Source: Croceibacterium atlanticum
GTDB taxonomy: Bacteria; Pseudomonadota; Alphaproteobacteria; Sphingomonadales; Sphingomonadaceae
Length of the DNA stretch: 64,000 nucleotides
Assembly: GCF_001008165.2 (NCBI RefSeq)
Contig: NZ_CP011452.2
Span: forward strand, 310,001-374,000
Reading direction: 5' to 3'
The stretch's first letter is position 1, and every line of letters starts with the position of its first letter. Below the pieces are notes generated by a model. It saw only the letters and a list, made by a program, of their open reading frames with translations. It searched no databases and had not been told where the DNA came from. This document shows, one piece after another, positions 51,394 through 60,215 of this stretch. The position numbers and the translations under genes were made by a program.

Positions 51394-51753
51394 TCAGCGC
51401 GATTTGCGGATGCAGCGGATCCGGCCGGGCTTGCCATCTTCCATCTTGCGCAGGAAACTGGCCGAAATCACCGCGTAACGATCACCCTTGTGCGGCCCGC
51501 TGGTCATTACCAGTTCGTCCCCGCGGCGAAGATATGTGCCATGTCCGTTATCGGTGGTGTAACGCGATGCACTTTTGATCGTGAAGCCCTGACCTTCAAG
51601 AATCCGGCCGCGCGGACCGTTGGCGTCACCCGGCAATTCGCACACATATGTGCCGCGTTCGACCGTACCGATCGGGCCTTCGGCGCCGGCGGGCATGGCG
51701 AGCCCGGCCGCAAGAGCAGCCGAAACGAGGGAAAGAATAAGGCGATGCTTCAT
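51394..51753 (-). CDS. Exported protein of unknown function
   Basis: A 119-residue protein with a signal peptide (ending LAMPAGAE). The mature part starts GPIGTVERGTYVCELPGDA and contains GHGTYLRRGDELVMTSGPHKGDRY and a basic C-terminus GRIRCIRKSR with a pair of Cys overall. I recognise no named family. It is convergent with thiE (3 bases between stops) and divergent from efp. A conserved periplasmic protein of sphingomonads is the most that can be said. Confidence 0.78.
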   Translation of the reverse strand: MKHRLILSLVSAALAAGLAMPAGAEGPIGTVERGTYVCELPGDANGPRGRILEGQGFTIKSASRYTTDNGHGTYLRRGDELVMTSGPHKGDRYAVISASFLRKMEDGKPGRIRCIRKSR

Positions 51754-51845
51754 GCTGGCTCTCTAGCGCGTGCGCGCTTGCATTGCCATGAACGCAAGCA
51801 ACGGCTAGTGCGCGCGCACATTTCCCGCATACCAAGGTAATGGCG

Positions 51846-52409
51846 ATGAAGATCAGCGGCGTGGACATCCGTCCCGGCAACATAATCGAATATGAAGGCG
51901 GCATCTGGAAAGTCGCCAAGATCCAGCACACACAGCCCGGCAAGGGCGGTGCCTACATGCAGGTCGAAATGAAGAACCTGCAGGATGGCCGCAAGACCAA
52001 TGTCCGCTTCCGCAGCGCCGACACGGTCGAAAAGGTGCGGCTCGACACCAAGGATTTCCAGTATCTCTATGCCGAAGAAGACATGCTCGTCTTCATGGAC
52101 AAGGATACTTACGAACAGATCATGCTGCCGTCCGATCTGCTGGGCGATGCGGCCGCTTTCCTGCAAGACGGCATGGAAGTGATGCTGGAACTGTGGGAAG
52201 AAAAACCGATCAGCGTCCAGTTGCCCGAACAGGTCGAAGCCACGATCGTGGAAGCGGATGCAGTGGTGAAGGGGCAGACCGCTTCTTCCAGCTACAAGCC
52301 GGCCGTGCTCGAAAATGGCGTCCGCGTGATGGTGCCGCCCCATATCGAGAGCGGAACGCGCATCGTGGTCGACGTGTATGATCGCACCTATGTCGGCAAG
52401 GCGGGCTGA
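51846..52409 (+). CDS. efp: Translation elongation factor P
   Basis: A 187-residue factor that relieves ribosome stalling at polyproline runs. The N-terminal KOW-like domain has [19 protein letters not shown] and the modification loop [12 protein letters not shown] with Lys33 at the tip. Two OB domains follow (LRLDT-like region to [13 protein letters not shown], and [19 protein letters not shown]). ATG 51846 is preferred to 51840 because AAGG is then 8 bases away and the known family start matches. suhB follows after 8 bases. Confidence 0.96.
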   Translation: MKISGVDIRPGNIIEYEGGIWKVAKIQHTQPGKGGAYMQVEMKNLQDGRKTNVRFRSADTVEKVRLDTKDFQYLYAEEDMLVFMDKDTYEQIMLPSDLLGDAAAFLQDGMEVMLELWEEKPISVQLPEQVEATIVEADAVVKGQTASSSYKPAVLENGVRVMVPPHIESGTRIVVDVYDRTYVGKAG

Positions 52410-52417
52410 GAACCACG

Positions 52418-53236
52418 ATGGCAGCCATTTCAGGTCTCATTCGCGTAATGGAAAAGGCCGCGCGCAAGGCGGGCGGCAAGTTGCGGCGCGATTTCGGTGA
52501 GGTCGAGCATCTCCAGGTGAGCCACAAGGGGCCATCCGATTTCGTGTCCAAGGCCGATCGTCAGGCCGAACGCACGATCTGGGACGAATTGCGCGCCGCG
52601 CGCCCGGATTGGGGATTCGTGCTGGAAGAAGGCGGTGTGATCGAAGGCGATCCCACCAAGCCGCGCTGGATCATCGACCCGCTCGACGGTACCAGCAACT
52701 TCCTCCACGGTATCCCGCATTTCGCGATCTCCATCGCCGCGCAGGAACCGAAGCTGGATGGATCGGGCTGGGGCGATGTCGTCGCCGGAGTGATCTATCA
52801 GCCGATTACCGACGAGACGTTCTGGGCGGAAAAGAGCCGCGGGGCCTGGCTGCATGACGGGCGTCTGCGCGTTTCGGGCCGACGCCAGCTTTCCGAATCG
52901 CTGATCGCCACCGGCACGCCCTATCAGGGGCATGGCGATTTCGGTGAATGGGCCAGGATCTTCGGTGCGGTCGGTCCGCAAGTGGCGGGAATCCGCCGGT
53001 TCGGCGCGGCTTCCCTCGACCTCGCCTGGCTCGCCGCCGGGCGTTTCGATGGTTTCTGGGAAAGCGACCTGTCGGATTGGGATACGGCTGCCGGCTGCCT
53101 GCTCGTGCGCGAAGCGGGCGGCTTCGTGACCGACTATCGCGGCCGTTCACACCCGATCTGTTCCGAACAGATCGTGGCCGGGAATGACCAGCTTCATTCC
53201 CGCTTGCACAAGCTGGTGGCCGGCGCGCTTAAATAA
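52418..53236 (+). CDS. suhB: Inositol-1-monophosphatase family protein
   Basis: A 272-residue Mg-dependent phosphatase of the IMPase/SuhB family. The metal sites are visible as VLEEGG (Glu), WIIDPLDGTSNFLHGIPHF (Asp pair) and the late SDWDTAAGCLLVREAGG (Asp). Length is standard. It starts 8 bases after efp and is probably co-transcribed. Substrate may be inositol phosphate or another sugar phosphate; SuhB-type roles in transcription are also known. The tRNA-Leu gene lies 63 bases downstream. Confidence 0.94.
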   Translation: MAAISGLIRVMEKAARKAGGKLRRDFGEVEHLQVSHKGPSDFVSKADRQAERTIWDELRAARPDWGFVLEEGGVIEGDPTKPRWIIDPLDGTSNFLHGIPHFAISIAAQEPKLDGSGWGDVVAGVIYQPITDETFWAEKSRGAWLHDGRLRVSGRRQLSESLIATGTPYQGHGDFGEWARIFGAVGPQVAGIRRFGAASLDLAWLAAGRFDGFWESDLSDWDTAAGCLLVREAGGFVTDYRGRSHPICSEQIVAGNDQLHSRLHKLVAGALK

Positions 53237-53255
53237 CAGCGCCGGGTACTATTGC

Positions 53256-53284
53256 TTGAATGCGCCGTCAGGCCCGGCTAATCG
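53256..53284 (+). promoter_or_regulatory. Candidate promoter of tRNA-Leu
   Basis: TTGAAT and TAATCG are separated by 17 bases, with the tRNA starting 15 bases after the -10 element. Moderate match; the tRNA could also be read from suhB. Confidence 0.45.
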
Positions 53285-53299
53285 CGGCTGATGACGGGA

Positions 53300-53385
53300 G
53301 CCCCTGTGGCGGAATCGGTAGACGCGCTCGACTCAAAATCGAGTTTCTTCGCGAAGTGCCAGTTCGAGTCTGGCCAGGGGCACCA
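53300..53385 (+). tRNA. tRNA-Leu (anticodon CAA)
   Basis: An 86-base tRNA with a long variable arm. The acceptor GCCCCTG pairs with CAGGGGC, the anticodon stem-loop is CTCGA-ctcaaaa-TCGAG with anticodon CAA, the variable arm is TTTCTTCGCGAAGT, and the T arm is AGTTCGAGTCT. Encoded CCA is present. Confidence 0.96.
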
Positions 53386-53418
53386 GCTTTTCCCGCATGA
53401 AACGGGAACCCGCCGTCA

Positions 53419-55221
53419 ATGTATGTGATCGAAACGCCAACCCCCCATGCGATCGCCGCCATGGCGGTGACGCTGGCGATGTTCATCGCCTTTGCACGCG
53501 GCAAATTGTCGACCGAGATCGTCTCTCTGATGACGATCGCCGTGATCGCGGTTGGGCTTTATTTCTTTCCCTTACCGCATACCGGGCCGACAGATGGGCT
53601 GCAGCTCGCCTTTTCCGGTTTCGGCCATTACGCGCTGATCACCATCTGCTCGTTGATGATCATGGGCCGGGGGCTTGTGGTTACCGGCGCGCTGGAACCG
53701 GCGGCCCGATTCCTGGAACAAGTGTTCAAGGTCAATCTCCAGCTTGGGCTGCTTGTATCCCTGTTGCTGGCATTCTGCCTGTCGATGATGGTCAACGATA
53801 CGCCGGTTCTGGTGCTGTTGCTGCCGATCTTCGTGGCGCTGGCTGAACGCGGCGCCATGCCCGCATCCAAGACGCTGATCCCGCTGAATGCCGCGGTTCT
53901 GATCGGCGGCATGGCCACCACTATCGGCACGTCGACTAATCTGCTGGTCGTTTCAATCGCCCGCGATCTGGGCATGCCGCAGATGAATGTGTTCCACTAT
54001 ACGCCGATCGTGCTTGCGGCGGCCGTGGTGGCGCTGCCCTATCTCTGGCTTGTCATGCCCCGCTTGCTGAAGGACAACCGATCGGGTGTCACGCGTGCGA
54101 GGCGCCGTTTCGTCACGCGGCTGCGTGTGCCGGCGGGCAGCGATCTTGTCGGCCGCCATTTCGATGAAGTGGTGGAGCGGCTACCCAATGATTTCCGCTT
54201 CGAACAACGTCCCAACGGCGTGTTCGAAGCCGGCCAGCGCCTGACCGTTTCCGGCACGCATGAGGCGCTTGAAGAGGCTATACGCGTATTGCGCGGCCAG
54301 ATTGCGCCGGGCTGGGTGGTGGACAAGATCCACCGGGATGCCTCTGTCCGGCATGACGATGTCCATGTCATCGAAATGGTGGTGACCACGGATTCGCGGA
54401 TCCAGGGGCGGACCCTGGCGACATCGGGCATTGCCGATCTTTATGGCGTTGCCGTGCTGGGCATTCACAAGCCCGACCGTCTGATGAAGACCGGGCCGGA
54501 CGATCCGCGCGGCGATATCAGGCTGGAAGAAGGCGACGTGCTGCTCGTCATGGGCCGGGCGGCCAATCTTGAAGATTTCGCCAATACGGATGGGCTGCTC
54601 CAGCTCGAAGGCGCCAAGGTTATGCCGCGCCGTTCCCGCGCGCTTCTGGCTGGTGCAATCATGTTCGGTTCGATTGCGCTGGCCTCTGCCGGATTATTGC
54701 CAATTGCGATTTCGGCGCTGGCTGGCGCCATACTGATGTTCATCACCGGCTGCGTGAAATTTGACCGTGTGGGCCGGGCACTTTCCGGGCGGGTCATCGT
54801 GCTGGTTGCGGCCAGTATCGCAGTGGGGCGCATCATCCTGGAAAGCGGTGCGGCTGGCTGGCTGGGGGAGGTCATGGCTTCCGGCTTGCAACATCTTCCG
54901 CCGGCGGCCGTGCTGGCGGCGATCATGCTTTTCGTGACCCTGCTGACCAATTTCGCCTCCAATGCCACGGCGGCCACGGTGGGCACGCCGATTGCCTTCG
55001 CCATTGCGGACCAATTGGGCCTCCCGCGCGAACCTTTGATCCTGGCCGTGCTGTTCGGCTGCAATCTCTGCTACGCCACGCCCATCGCCTATCAGACGAA
55101 CATGCTGATCATGGCGGAAGGTAATTACAGCTTCGGCGATTATCTGCGCACCGGGGTACCGCTGGTCCTGATCATGACGGCAACGCTCAGCGGATTGCTG
55201 GTTCTCACCTACGGCATGTAG
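53419..55221 (+). CDS. SLC13/DASS-type transporter with two RCK_C domains
   Basis: A 600-residue inner-membrane transporter. N-terminal and C-terminal membrane halves of about six segments each carry the duplicated family signatures TTIGTSTNLLVV and LTNFASNATAATVGTPIAF. Between them, about residues 220-400, lie two soluble RCK_C (TrkA-C-like) domains, with the second ending GDVLLVMGRAANLEDF. Such proteins move sulfate, dicarboxylates or similar anions with Na+ or H+; the inserted domains probably sense a ligand or nucleotide. It is a single gene after tRNA-Leu. Confidence 0.9.
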   Translation: MYVIETPTPHAIAAMAVTLAMFIAFARGKLSTEIVSLMTIAVIAVGLYFFPLPHTGPTDGLQLAFSGFGHYALITICSLMIMGRGLVVTGALEPAARFLEQVFKVNLQLGLLVSLLLAFCLSMMVNDTPVLVLLLPIFVALAERGAMPASKTLIPLNAAVLIGGMATTIGTSTNLLVVSIARDLGMPQMNVFHYTPIVLAAAVVALPYLWLVMPRLLKDNRSGVTRARRRFVTRLRVPAGSDLVGRHFDEVVERLPNDFRFEQRPNGVFEAGQRLTVSGTHEALEEAIRVLRGQIAPGWVVDKIHRDASVRHDDVHVIEMVVTTDSRIQGRTLATSGIADLYGVAVLGIHKPDRLMKTGPDDPRGDIRLEEGDVLLVMGRAANLEDFANTDGLLQLEGAKVMPRRSRALLAGAIMFGSIALASAGLLPIAISALAGAILMFITGCVKFDRVGRALSGRVIVLVAASIAVGRIILESGAAGWLGEVMASGLQHLPPAAVLAAIMLFVTLLTNFASNATAATVGTPIAFAIADQLGLPREPLILAVLFGCNLCYATPIAYQTNMLIMAEGNYSFGDYLRTGVPLVLIMTATLSGLLVLTYGM

Positions 55222-55281
55222 CCGGGCGAAAACGCGGCCTTGCGCCTTGCGCAGCCGCTCCCCTCTGGCATGATGCGCTGC

Positions 55282-56607
55282 ATGAGAACCGCCTTCCGCG
55301 CAGCAACGCTGCCGCTCGCCATCTTGCTCGCATCTTCTCCGGTCGCGGCACAGGATCTTCGTTCGGAACTGGCGGCGGACATGCCCGCCCTGATGGAGCT
55401 GTATCGCGATCTCCATGCGCATCCGGAACTGAGCTTCCAGGAAGAAAAGACAGCCGCAAAGCTCGCCTCGCTCATGCGCGAGATGGGTTTCGATGTGACG
55501 GAGGGTGTCGGGCAGACCGGCGTGGTCGCGGTAATGGAAAATGGGGAGGGGCCAGTGCTGATGCTGCGCGCCGACATGGATGGCCTGCCGGTGAACGAGC
55601 AGACTGGCCTGCCATTCGCCTCGCTCGATCGCGGCATCCCCGAATCCGGCGTTGAAAGCGGCATCATGCATGCCTGTGCCCACGATACGCATATGACCGC
55701 GTGGATCGGGGCGGCGCAGCTATTATCCGGCAATCGCGAAAACTGGCAGGGCACGCTGGTGATGATTGCCCAGCCGGCAGAGGAAATCGGGCAGGGCGCC
55801 AGGGCCATGCTGGAAGATGGCCTGTATCAGCGTTTTCCCAGGCCTGACTATGCGCTGGCCTTCCACAATGCCGCGCAATATCCGGCGGGCATGATCGGCT
55901 ATGTGCCGGGCTATGCCATGGCCAATGTCGATTCCGTCGATATCACGGTCCATGGGGAGGGCGGCCACGGCGCCTATCCGCATATGACAAAGGATCCGAT
56001 CGTCCTGGGCAGTGCGATCGTTTCCCGCTTGCAGACCCTTGTCAGCCGGGAAAGCAATCCTGGCGAACCCGCCGTGGTGACGGTTGGCAGTTTCCACGCC
56101 GGGACCAAGCATAATGTCATCCCGGACGACGCAAAATTGCAGCTGACCGTGCGCAGCTATTCCGACGAATCGCGCAAATTGCTGCGGGACGGGATCGAAC
56201 GGATTGCCCGCGGCGAAGGCGTGGTGGCCGGATTGCCGCAGGACATGTTGCCGGAAGTGAAATTTGCCGATCACTATACGCCCGCCGTCTACAATTCGCC
56301 GGAATTCACCGAGCGTGCGATGGGCGTGCTGACCACGCGTTTCGGGGCAGATCGGGTCAAGGAGGTTGCGCCGGTGATGGGTGGAGAAGATTTTGCCCGC
56401 TATCGCCGTGCCGATCCCGACAATGTGCAGTCCTTGCTGTTCTGGGTCGGCGGCGTGCCGTTGGAGGATTACGAAGCGGCACAGGCCGGGGAAAAGAACC
56501 TGCCTTCGCTGCACAGTGCGCTCTGGGCGCCGGATGCGGAAAAGGTCATCGCCACGGCTGCGGAAAGTCTTGCGGCAATTTCAATGAATGTTCTTGCACC
56601 GCAATAG
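55282..56607 (+). CDS. Exported M20-family amidohydrolase/peptidase
   Basis: About 441 residues with a signal peptide (ending SSPVAAQ), so it acts in the periplasm. M20D-type motifs are present: LHAHPELSFQEEKT, RADMDGLPVNEQTG, the metal cluster HACAHDTHM, QPAEEIGQGA with the paired Glu, ALAFHN and late VMGGEDFARY. The family removes acyl groups from amino acids or cleaves small amides. The start is ambiguous: ATG 55270, 55273 or 55282; the last gives the cleanest signal peptide. It stands between the transporter and the exopolysaccharide block. Confidence 0.9.
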   Translation: MRTAFRAATLPLAILLASSPVAAQDLRSELAADMPALMELYRDLHAHPELSFQEEKTAAKLASLMREMGFDVTEGVGQTGVVAVMENGEGPVLMLRADMDGLPVNEQTGLPFASLDRGIPESGVESGIMHACAHDTHMTAWIGAAQLLSGNRENWQGTLVMIAQPAEEIGQGARAMLEDGLYQRFPRPDYALAFHNAAQYPAGMIGYVPGYAMANVDSVDITVHGEGGHGAYPHMTKDPIVLGSAIVSRLQTLVSRESNPGEPAVVTVGSFHAGTKHNVIPDDAKLQLTVRSYSDESRKLLRDGIERIARGEGVVAGLPQDMLPEVKFADHYTPAVYNSPEFTERAMGVLTTRFGADRVKEVAPVMGGEDFARYRRADPDNVQSLLFWVGGVPLEDYEAAQAGEKNLPSLHSALWAPDAEKVIATAAESLAAISMNVLAPQ

Positions 56608-56641
56608 GCAGTAACGGGCGGATTGCCTGACCTTTCGGGGT

Positions 56642-56652
56642 GTAAAGTTTAC
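56642..56652. promoter_or_regulatory. GTAAAGTTTAC palindrome before the exopolysaccharide/prs block
   Basis: A perfect 11-base palindrome 70 bases before the sugar transferase start. The nearby response regulator belongs to a family named for a PEP-CTERM-associated box, so this is a candidate site, but I cannot confirm the family consensus. No convincing sigma-54 promoter (GG-N10-GC) was found downstream. Confidence 0.4.
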
Positions 56653-56721
56653 CGACATTTCACTTCTCGTCCCTAACCGGGATGCGTTCGCCGGATCGGG
56701 CGGACGTGGCTGGCTGGAGCG

Positions 56722-58107
56722 ATGATAAGGCTCTTCAAACATTACGTCCCCCATGCGGTTCTGCTGCTGGGCCTGATCGACTTCGTGCTGGTTTTCCTGG
56801 CCGGAGATCTGGCCTGGGCCTTGCGTGCAGCACAGATCGGCATGGAAGCCGGGCTGCTCAAAGACCGGCTGGGAATGCTGACGGCCTTTGCGGTCGTGGT
56901 GCAGACTGCAATGATCGCAGTGGGCGTCTATGGTTCCGATGCGCTGCGTTCCATGCGCTTTGCGGGTGCGCGGCTGCTGGTGGCAGTCAGCCTGTCGATC
57001 ATCGCGCTGGCCTTCTTCGACTGGCTTTTGCCGGGCAACACTTTCTGGCGTTCCACATTGCTCTACGCGATGGGGCTGTCCATCGCCTTGCTGGTTCTCA
57101 ACCGCCTGGTTGTGGGCGGGATATTGGGGAACTCGGCCTTCCGGCGCAGGGTGCTGGTCCTTGGGGCCGGGCCCCGTGCGCAGCGCCTCAAGCAACTGGG
57201 AGAGGCACAGACGAGCGGCTTCGCCATCGTGGGCTATGTCGGCATGAGCGAAAACGCACCAATTGTGCAGGAAGCCATCCAGCGTTCCGCCATTCACGAC
57301 CTGGCGCGTTTTGTCGCCAATCTCGGCGTCAGCGAAGTTGTGCTGGCACTGGAGGAACGGCGTAATGCCCTGCCGTTGAAGGACTTGCTGCGGATCAAGA
57401 CCGCCGGTGTGCATGTGAATGATTTTTCCAGCTTCCTGGAACGGGAGACGGGCCGGGTCGATCTCGACACGCTCAATCCCAGCTGGCTGATCTTTTCCGA
57501 CGGTTTTTCTTCCGGCCGTGCCCTTTCCAGCGTGGCGAAGCGGCTGTTCGATATTTGCGCCAGCGGCTTGCTGCTGGCCATCACACTGCCCGTCATCCTT
57601 GTTTTCGCCTTGCTGGTGAAGCTGGACAGCAAGGGGCCGGCTTTCTTCCGTCAGACCCGTGTCGGCCTGTATGGTGAGCCCTTCACGGTGCTCAAGCTGC
57701 GTTCGATGCGAACCGATGCAGAAGCGGGCGGGGCGAAATGGGCGGAAAAGGACGATCCGCGCATCACGCGGCTCGGCCGTTTCATCCGCAAGGTGCGGAT
57801 TGACGAGCTGCCCCAGGTCTGGACCGTGCTGAACGGTCGGATGAGCTTTGTCGGCCCGCGCCCCGAAGTGCCGAAATTCGTCGAGGATCTGGAACGGGAA
57901 CTGCCATATTACGCCGAACGGCACATGGTGAAGCCCGGCATTACCGGCTGGGCACAGATCAACTATCCCTATGGCGCCTCGGTGGAGGATGCGCGGGCGA
58001 AGCTCGAATATGATCTGTATTACGCCAAGAATTACACGCCATTTCTGGACCTGCTGATTCTGTTGCAGACATTGCGCGTAATCCTGTGGCCGGAAGGCGC
58101 ACGGTGA
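56722..58107 (+). CDS. Polyprenyl glycosyl-1-phosphate transferase (PEP-CTERM-associated EpsB type)
   Basis: A 461-residue membrane enzyme that starts exopolysaccharide repeat synthesis by moving a sugar phosphate onto undecaprenyl phosphate. Four N-terminal membrane segments are followed by a Rossmann-like CoA-binding-type domain (RVLVLGAGPRAQRLKQLG), a further membrane hairpin near 275-300 and the catalytic bacterial transferase domain with LKLRSMRTDAE, DPRITRLGRFIRKVRIDELP and SFVGPRPEVP. It overlaps prsK by 4 bases, as in PEP-CTERM-linked exopolysaccharide loci. Confidence 0.93.
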   Translation: MIRLFKHYVPHAVLLLGLIDFVLVFLAGDLAWALRAAQIGMEAGLLKDRLGMLTAFAVVVQTAMIAVGVYGSDALRSMRFAGARLLVAVSLSIIALAFFDWLLPGNTFWRSTLLYAMGLSIALLVLNRLVVGGILGNSAFRRRVLVLGAGPRAQRLKQLGEAQTSGFAIVGYVGMSENAPIVQEAIQRSAIHDLARFVANLGVSEVVLALEERRNALPLKDLLRIKTAGVHVNDFSSFLERETGRVDLDTLNPSWLIFSDGFSSGRALSSVAKRLFDICASGLLLAITLPVILVFALLVKLDSKGPAFFRQTRVGLYGEPFTVLKLRSMRTDAEAGGAKWAEKDDPRITRLGRFIRKVRIDELPQVWTVLNGRMSFVGPRPEVPKFVEDLERELPYYAERHMVKPGITGWAQINYPYGASVEDARAKLEYDLYYAKNYTPFLDLLILLQTLRVILWPEGAR

Positions 58108-60215
58108 CGTTGACGCCGATCTTCGCCCTGACCCAGCTGCTTCACCTGATAGCGGCGGTTGCATCGCTGGCACTGGCCGGCTGGCTGCTGCCGCGCGGGC
58201 GGGAACGCGGCCCGGCGATCACGGCGGCGGCGATCGCCCTGGTCTTGTCCTCCGCCTGGGCGCTTTCGGTGGTCGGGCTGGGCATAATGGCCCCGGTTAC
58301 GGGCGGACTGCTGAGCCTGTCCTATCTCGCCTGGCTGTGGATGCTCTATCGCCTCTTCGCCCATGACGAGCGCGACAAGAGCGTGAGGCCGATCCGCCCG
58401 GTCATTTTCGCGCTCGCTTTCGTTGAAATGCTCCGTCTCGCACTGATCGTGGGACAGGCGCAATATGCGGGTGTCGTCCCGGCCGAGGCACTGATCCTGC
58501 GCTTTTCGGTCACTTTCCGCCTTTTGTTCTGCGTCGGCGCGCTGGTGCTTGTGCATAATCTCTATGCCGGCGCTTCAGCCCAGGCGCGTGAGGCGTTGCG
58601 CTGGCCCGCTGCGGCTCTCGCGGCAATCTGGCTGTATGATCTCAATCTTTCGACCGTGGCTTATCTCGGGGGCGAAATTCCCCTGACACTCACTGCATTC
58701 CGCGCCGCTGCGCTGCTCGTTTGTGTCGGGCTTCTGGCCGGCGGGCTGATCCGCAAGAGTGGCAGCCTGCGTTTCAGCCCGTCGCGATCCTTCGCCTTTC
58801 AGTCTTTTTCCCTGCTGGTCATTGGCGCCTATCTGATGATCATGGTGCTGGTGGCGCAGGGCCTGGCCTATGTCGGCAGCGATCTGGCGCGTTTTGTCCA
58901 GCTCGGTTTCCTGGTCATGGCCACCGCGGCGATACTGACCATATTGCCGTCTCGCCGTCTGCGGGGGTGGCTGCGGGTTACTCTTTCCAAACATCTGTTC
59001 CAGCATCGTTATGACTATCGCACCGAATGGCTGCGCTTCACCGATACGATCGGCCGGGCGGCACCGACCGCCGCGCCATTGCGTGAACGCGTGGTCCAGT
59101 CGGTCGCGGATATTACCGATAGTCCATGCGGCTTGTTGCTGACCCCGCGCGAGGATGGCGGGCTGGGGCTCGATGCGCGCTGGCAATGGCCGGCCATCGA
59201 AGTGCCTGCGGAGGCGATCGAGGCTGAAGGTGCATCATTCTTCGAGAACAGCCAGTTCATTCTCGATCTCGATGATCTGCGGGCAGGGCGTCTGACCGGA
59301 GTTCCCGATGCGGCAAGCCCGGCCTGGCTGATGGAGGAACAGAGTGTTTGGGCTCTGGTTCCGTTGCTGCATTTCGAACGGCTGGTGGGCGTCGTGGTCT
59401 TGGCCCGGCCCCCGGTAACGCGGCGCCTGGACTGGGAAGATTTTGACCTTCTGCGCGTGGTTGGGCGGCAGTTGGCCAGCTATCTTGCTGAACAGGGCAG
59501 CCAGGACGCGCTGGGGGAGGCGCAGCGTTTCGACGAGTTCAATCGCCGCATCGCTTTCGTCATGCATGACATCAAGAATCTCGCCAGTCAGCTTTCGCTA
59601 TTGGCCAGCAATGCGGAAAAGCACGCCGACAAACCTGAATTTCGCGCAGACATGCTGGTTACCTTGCGCAATAGTTCGGACAAATTGCAGGCCTTGCTGG
59701 CCAGGCTTGGCCGCTATGGCCGCCAGGGCGGGGAAGCGCGGGTTGAAATTCCTGTCGAGCGGCTGCTTGCCGATGTGGCTGCCCGTTTCGCCAATCGCAG
59801 TCAGGTCGTGCAGGTGAAGCGTGAACCCTGCACGATCGTTGGCGACAGGGAAGCGTTGGAACAGGCGCTGGTCCACCTCGTCCAGAACGCGATTGATGCC
59901 AGCGAAGACACTTCACCCGTCTTCCTCGATATTCGCCGCGAAGCGACCGATGCCGTCATCGAAATCGTCGATTCAGGCTGCGGGATGAGCCCCGAATTCG
60001 TGCGTACGCGGCTGTTCAAGCCGTTCCATTCTTCCAAGCCGAGCGGTTTCGGCATCGGCGCTTTCGAAGCGCGTGAGCTGATCCGTGCAATGGGCGGCAC
60101 GCTGGATGTGGAATCCCGCGAAGGCCTGGGCACGCGCTTTCTGGTGCACTTGCCGCTCGCCGGAATGGAAGCGCTCAAACGATCGATCATGAACAAGGAC
60201 AGCGAGGTGGCATAA
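58104..60215 (+). CDS. prsK: PEP-CTERM system histidine kinase PrsK
   Basis: A 703-residue sensor kinase. About eight N-terminal membrane helices (residues 1-290) form the sensor, followed by a GAF-like domain (about 310-470) and the kinase core: H box FVMHDIKNLASQLSLLA with His near 490, N box HLVQNAIDASED, and G boxes VDSGCGMSPEF and GFGIGAFEARELI. The start is GTG with GGAAGG upstream, overlapping the transferase stop by 4 bases. It should phosphorylate the PrsR protein encoded next, whose start shares one base with its stop. Confidence 0.94.
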   Translation: MTLTPIFALTQLLHLIAAVASLALAGWLLPRGRERGPAITAAAIALVLSSAWALSVVGLGIMAPVTGGLLSLSYLAWLWMLYRLFAHDERDKSVRPIRPVIFALAFVEMLRLALIVGQAQYAGVVPAEALILRFSVTFRLLFCVGALVLVHNLYAGASAQAREALRWPAAALAAIWLYDLNLSTVAYLGGEIPLTLTAFRAAALLVCVGLLAGGLIRKSGSLRFSPSRSFAFQSFSLLVIGAYLMIMVLVAQGLAYVGSDLARFVQLGFLVMATAAILTILPSRRLRGWLRVTLSKHLFQHRYDYRTEWLRFTDTIGRAAPTAAPLRERVVQSVADITDSPCGLLLTPREDGGLGLDARWQWPAIEVPAEAIEAEGASFFENSQFILDLDDLRAGRLTGVPDAASPAWLMEEQSVWALVPLLHFERLVGVVVLARPPVTRRLDWEDFDLLRVVGRQLASYLAEQGSQDALGEAQRFDEFNRRIAFVMHDIKNLASQLSLLASNAEKHADKPEFRADMLVTLRNSSDKLQALLARLGRYGRQGGEARVEIPVERLLADVAARFANRSQVVQVKREPCTIVGDREALEQALVHLVQNAIDASEDTSPVFLDIRREATDAVIEIVDSGCGMSPEFVRTRLFKPFHSSKPSGFGIGAFEARELIRAMGGTLDVESREGLGTRFLVHLPLAGMEALKRSIMNKDSEVA

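Noticed and set aside
56581-58173. A 530-codon minus-strand open frame over the sugar transferase
   Set aside because: Low-complexity Gln/His/Arg product with no family features; the plus-strand transferase explains the region.
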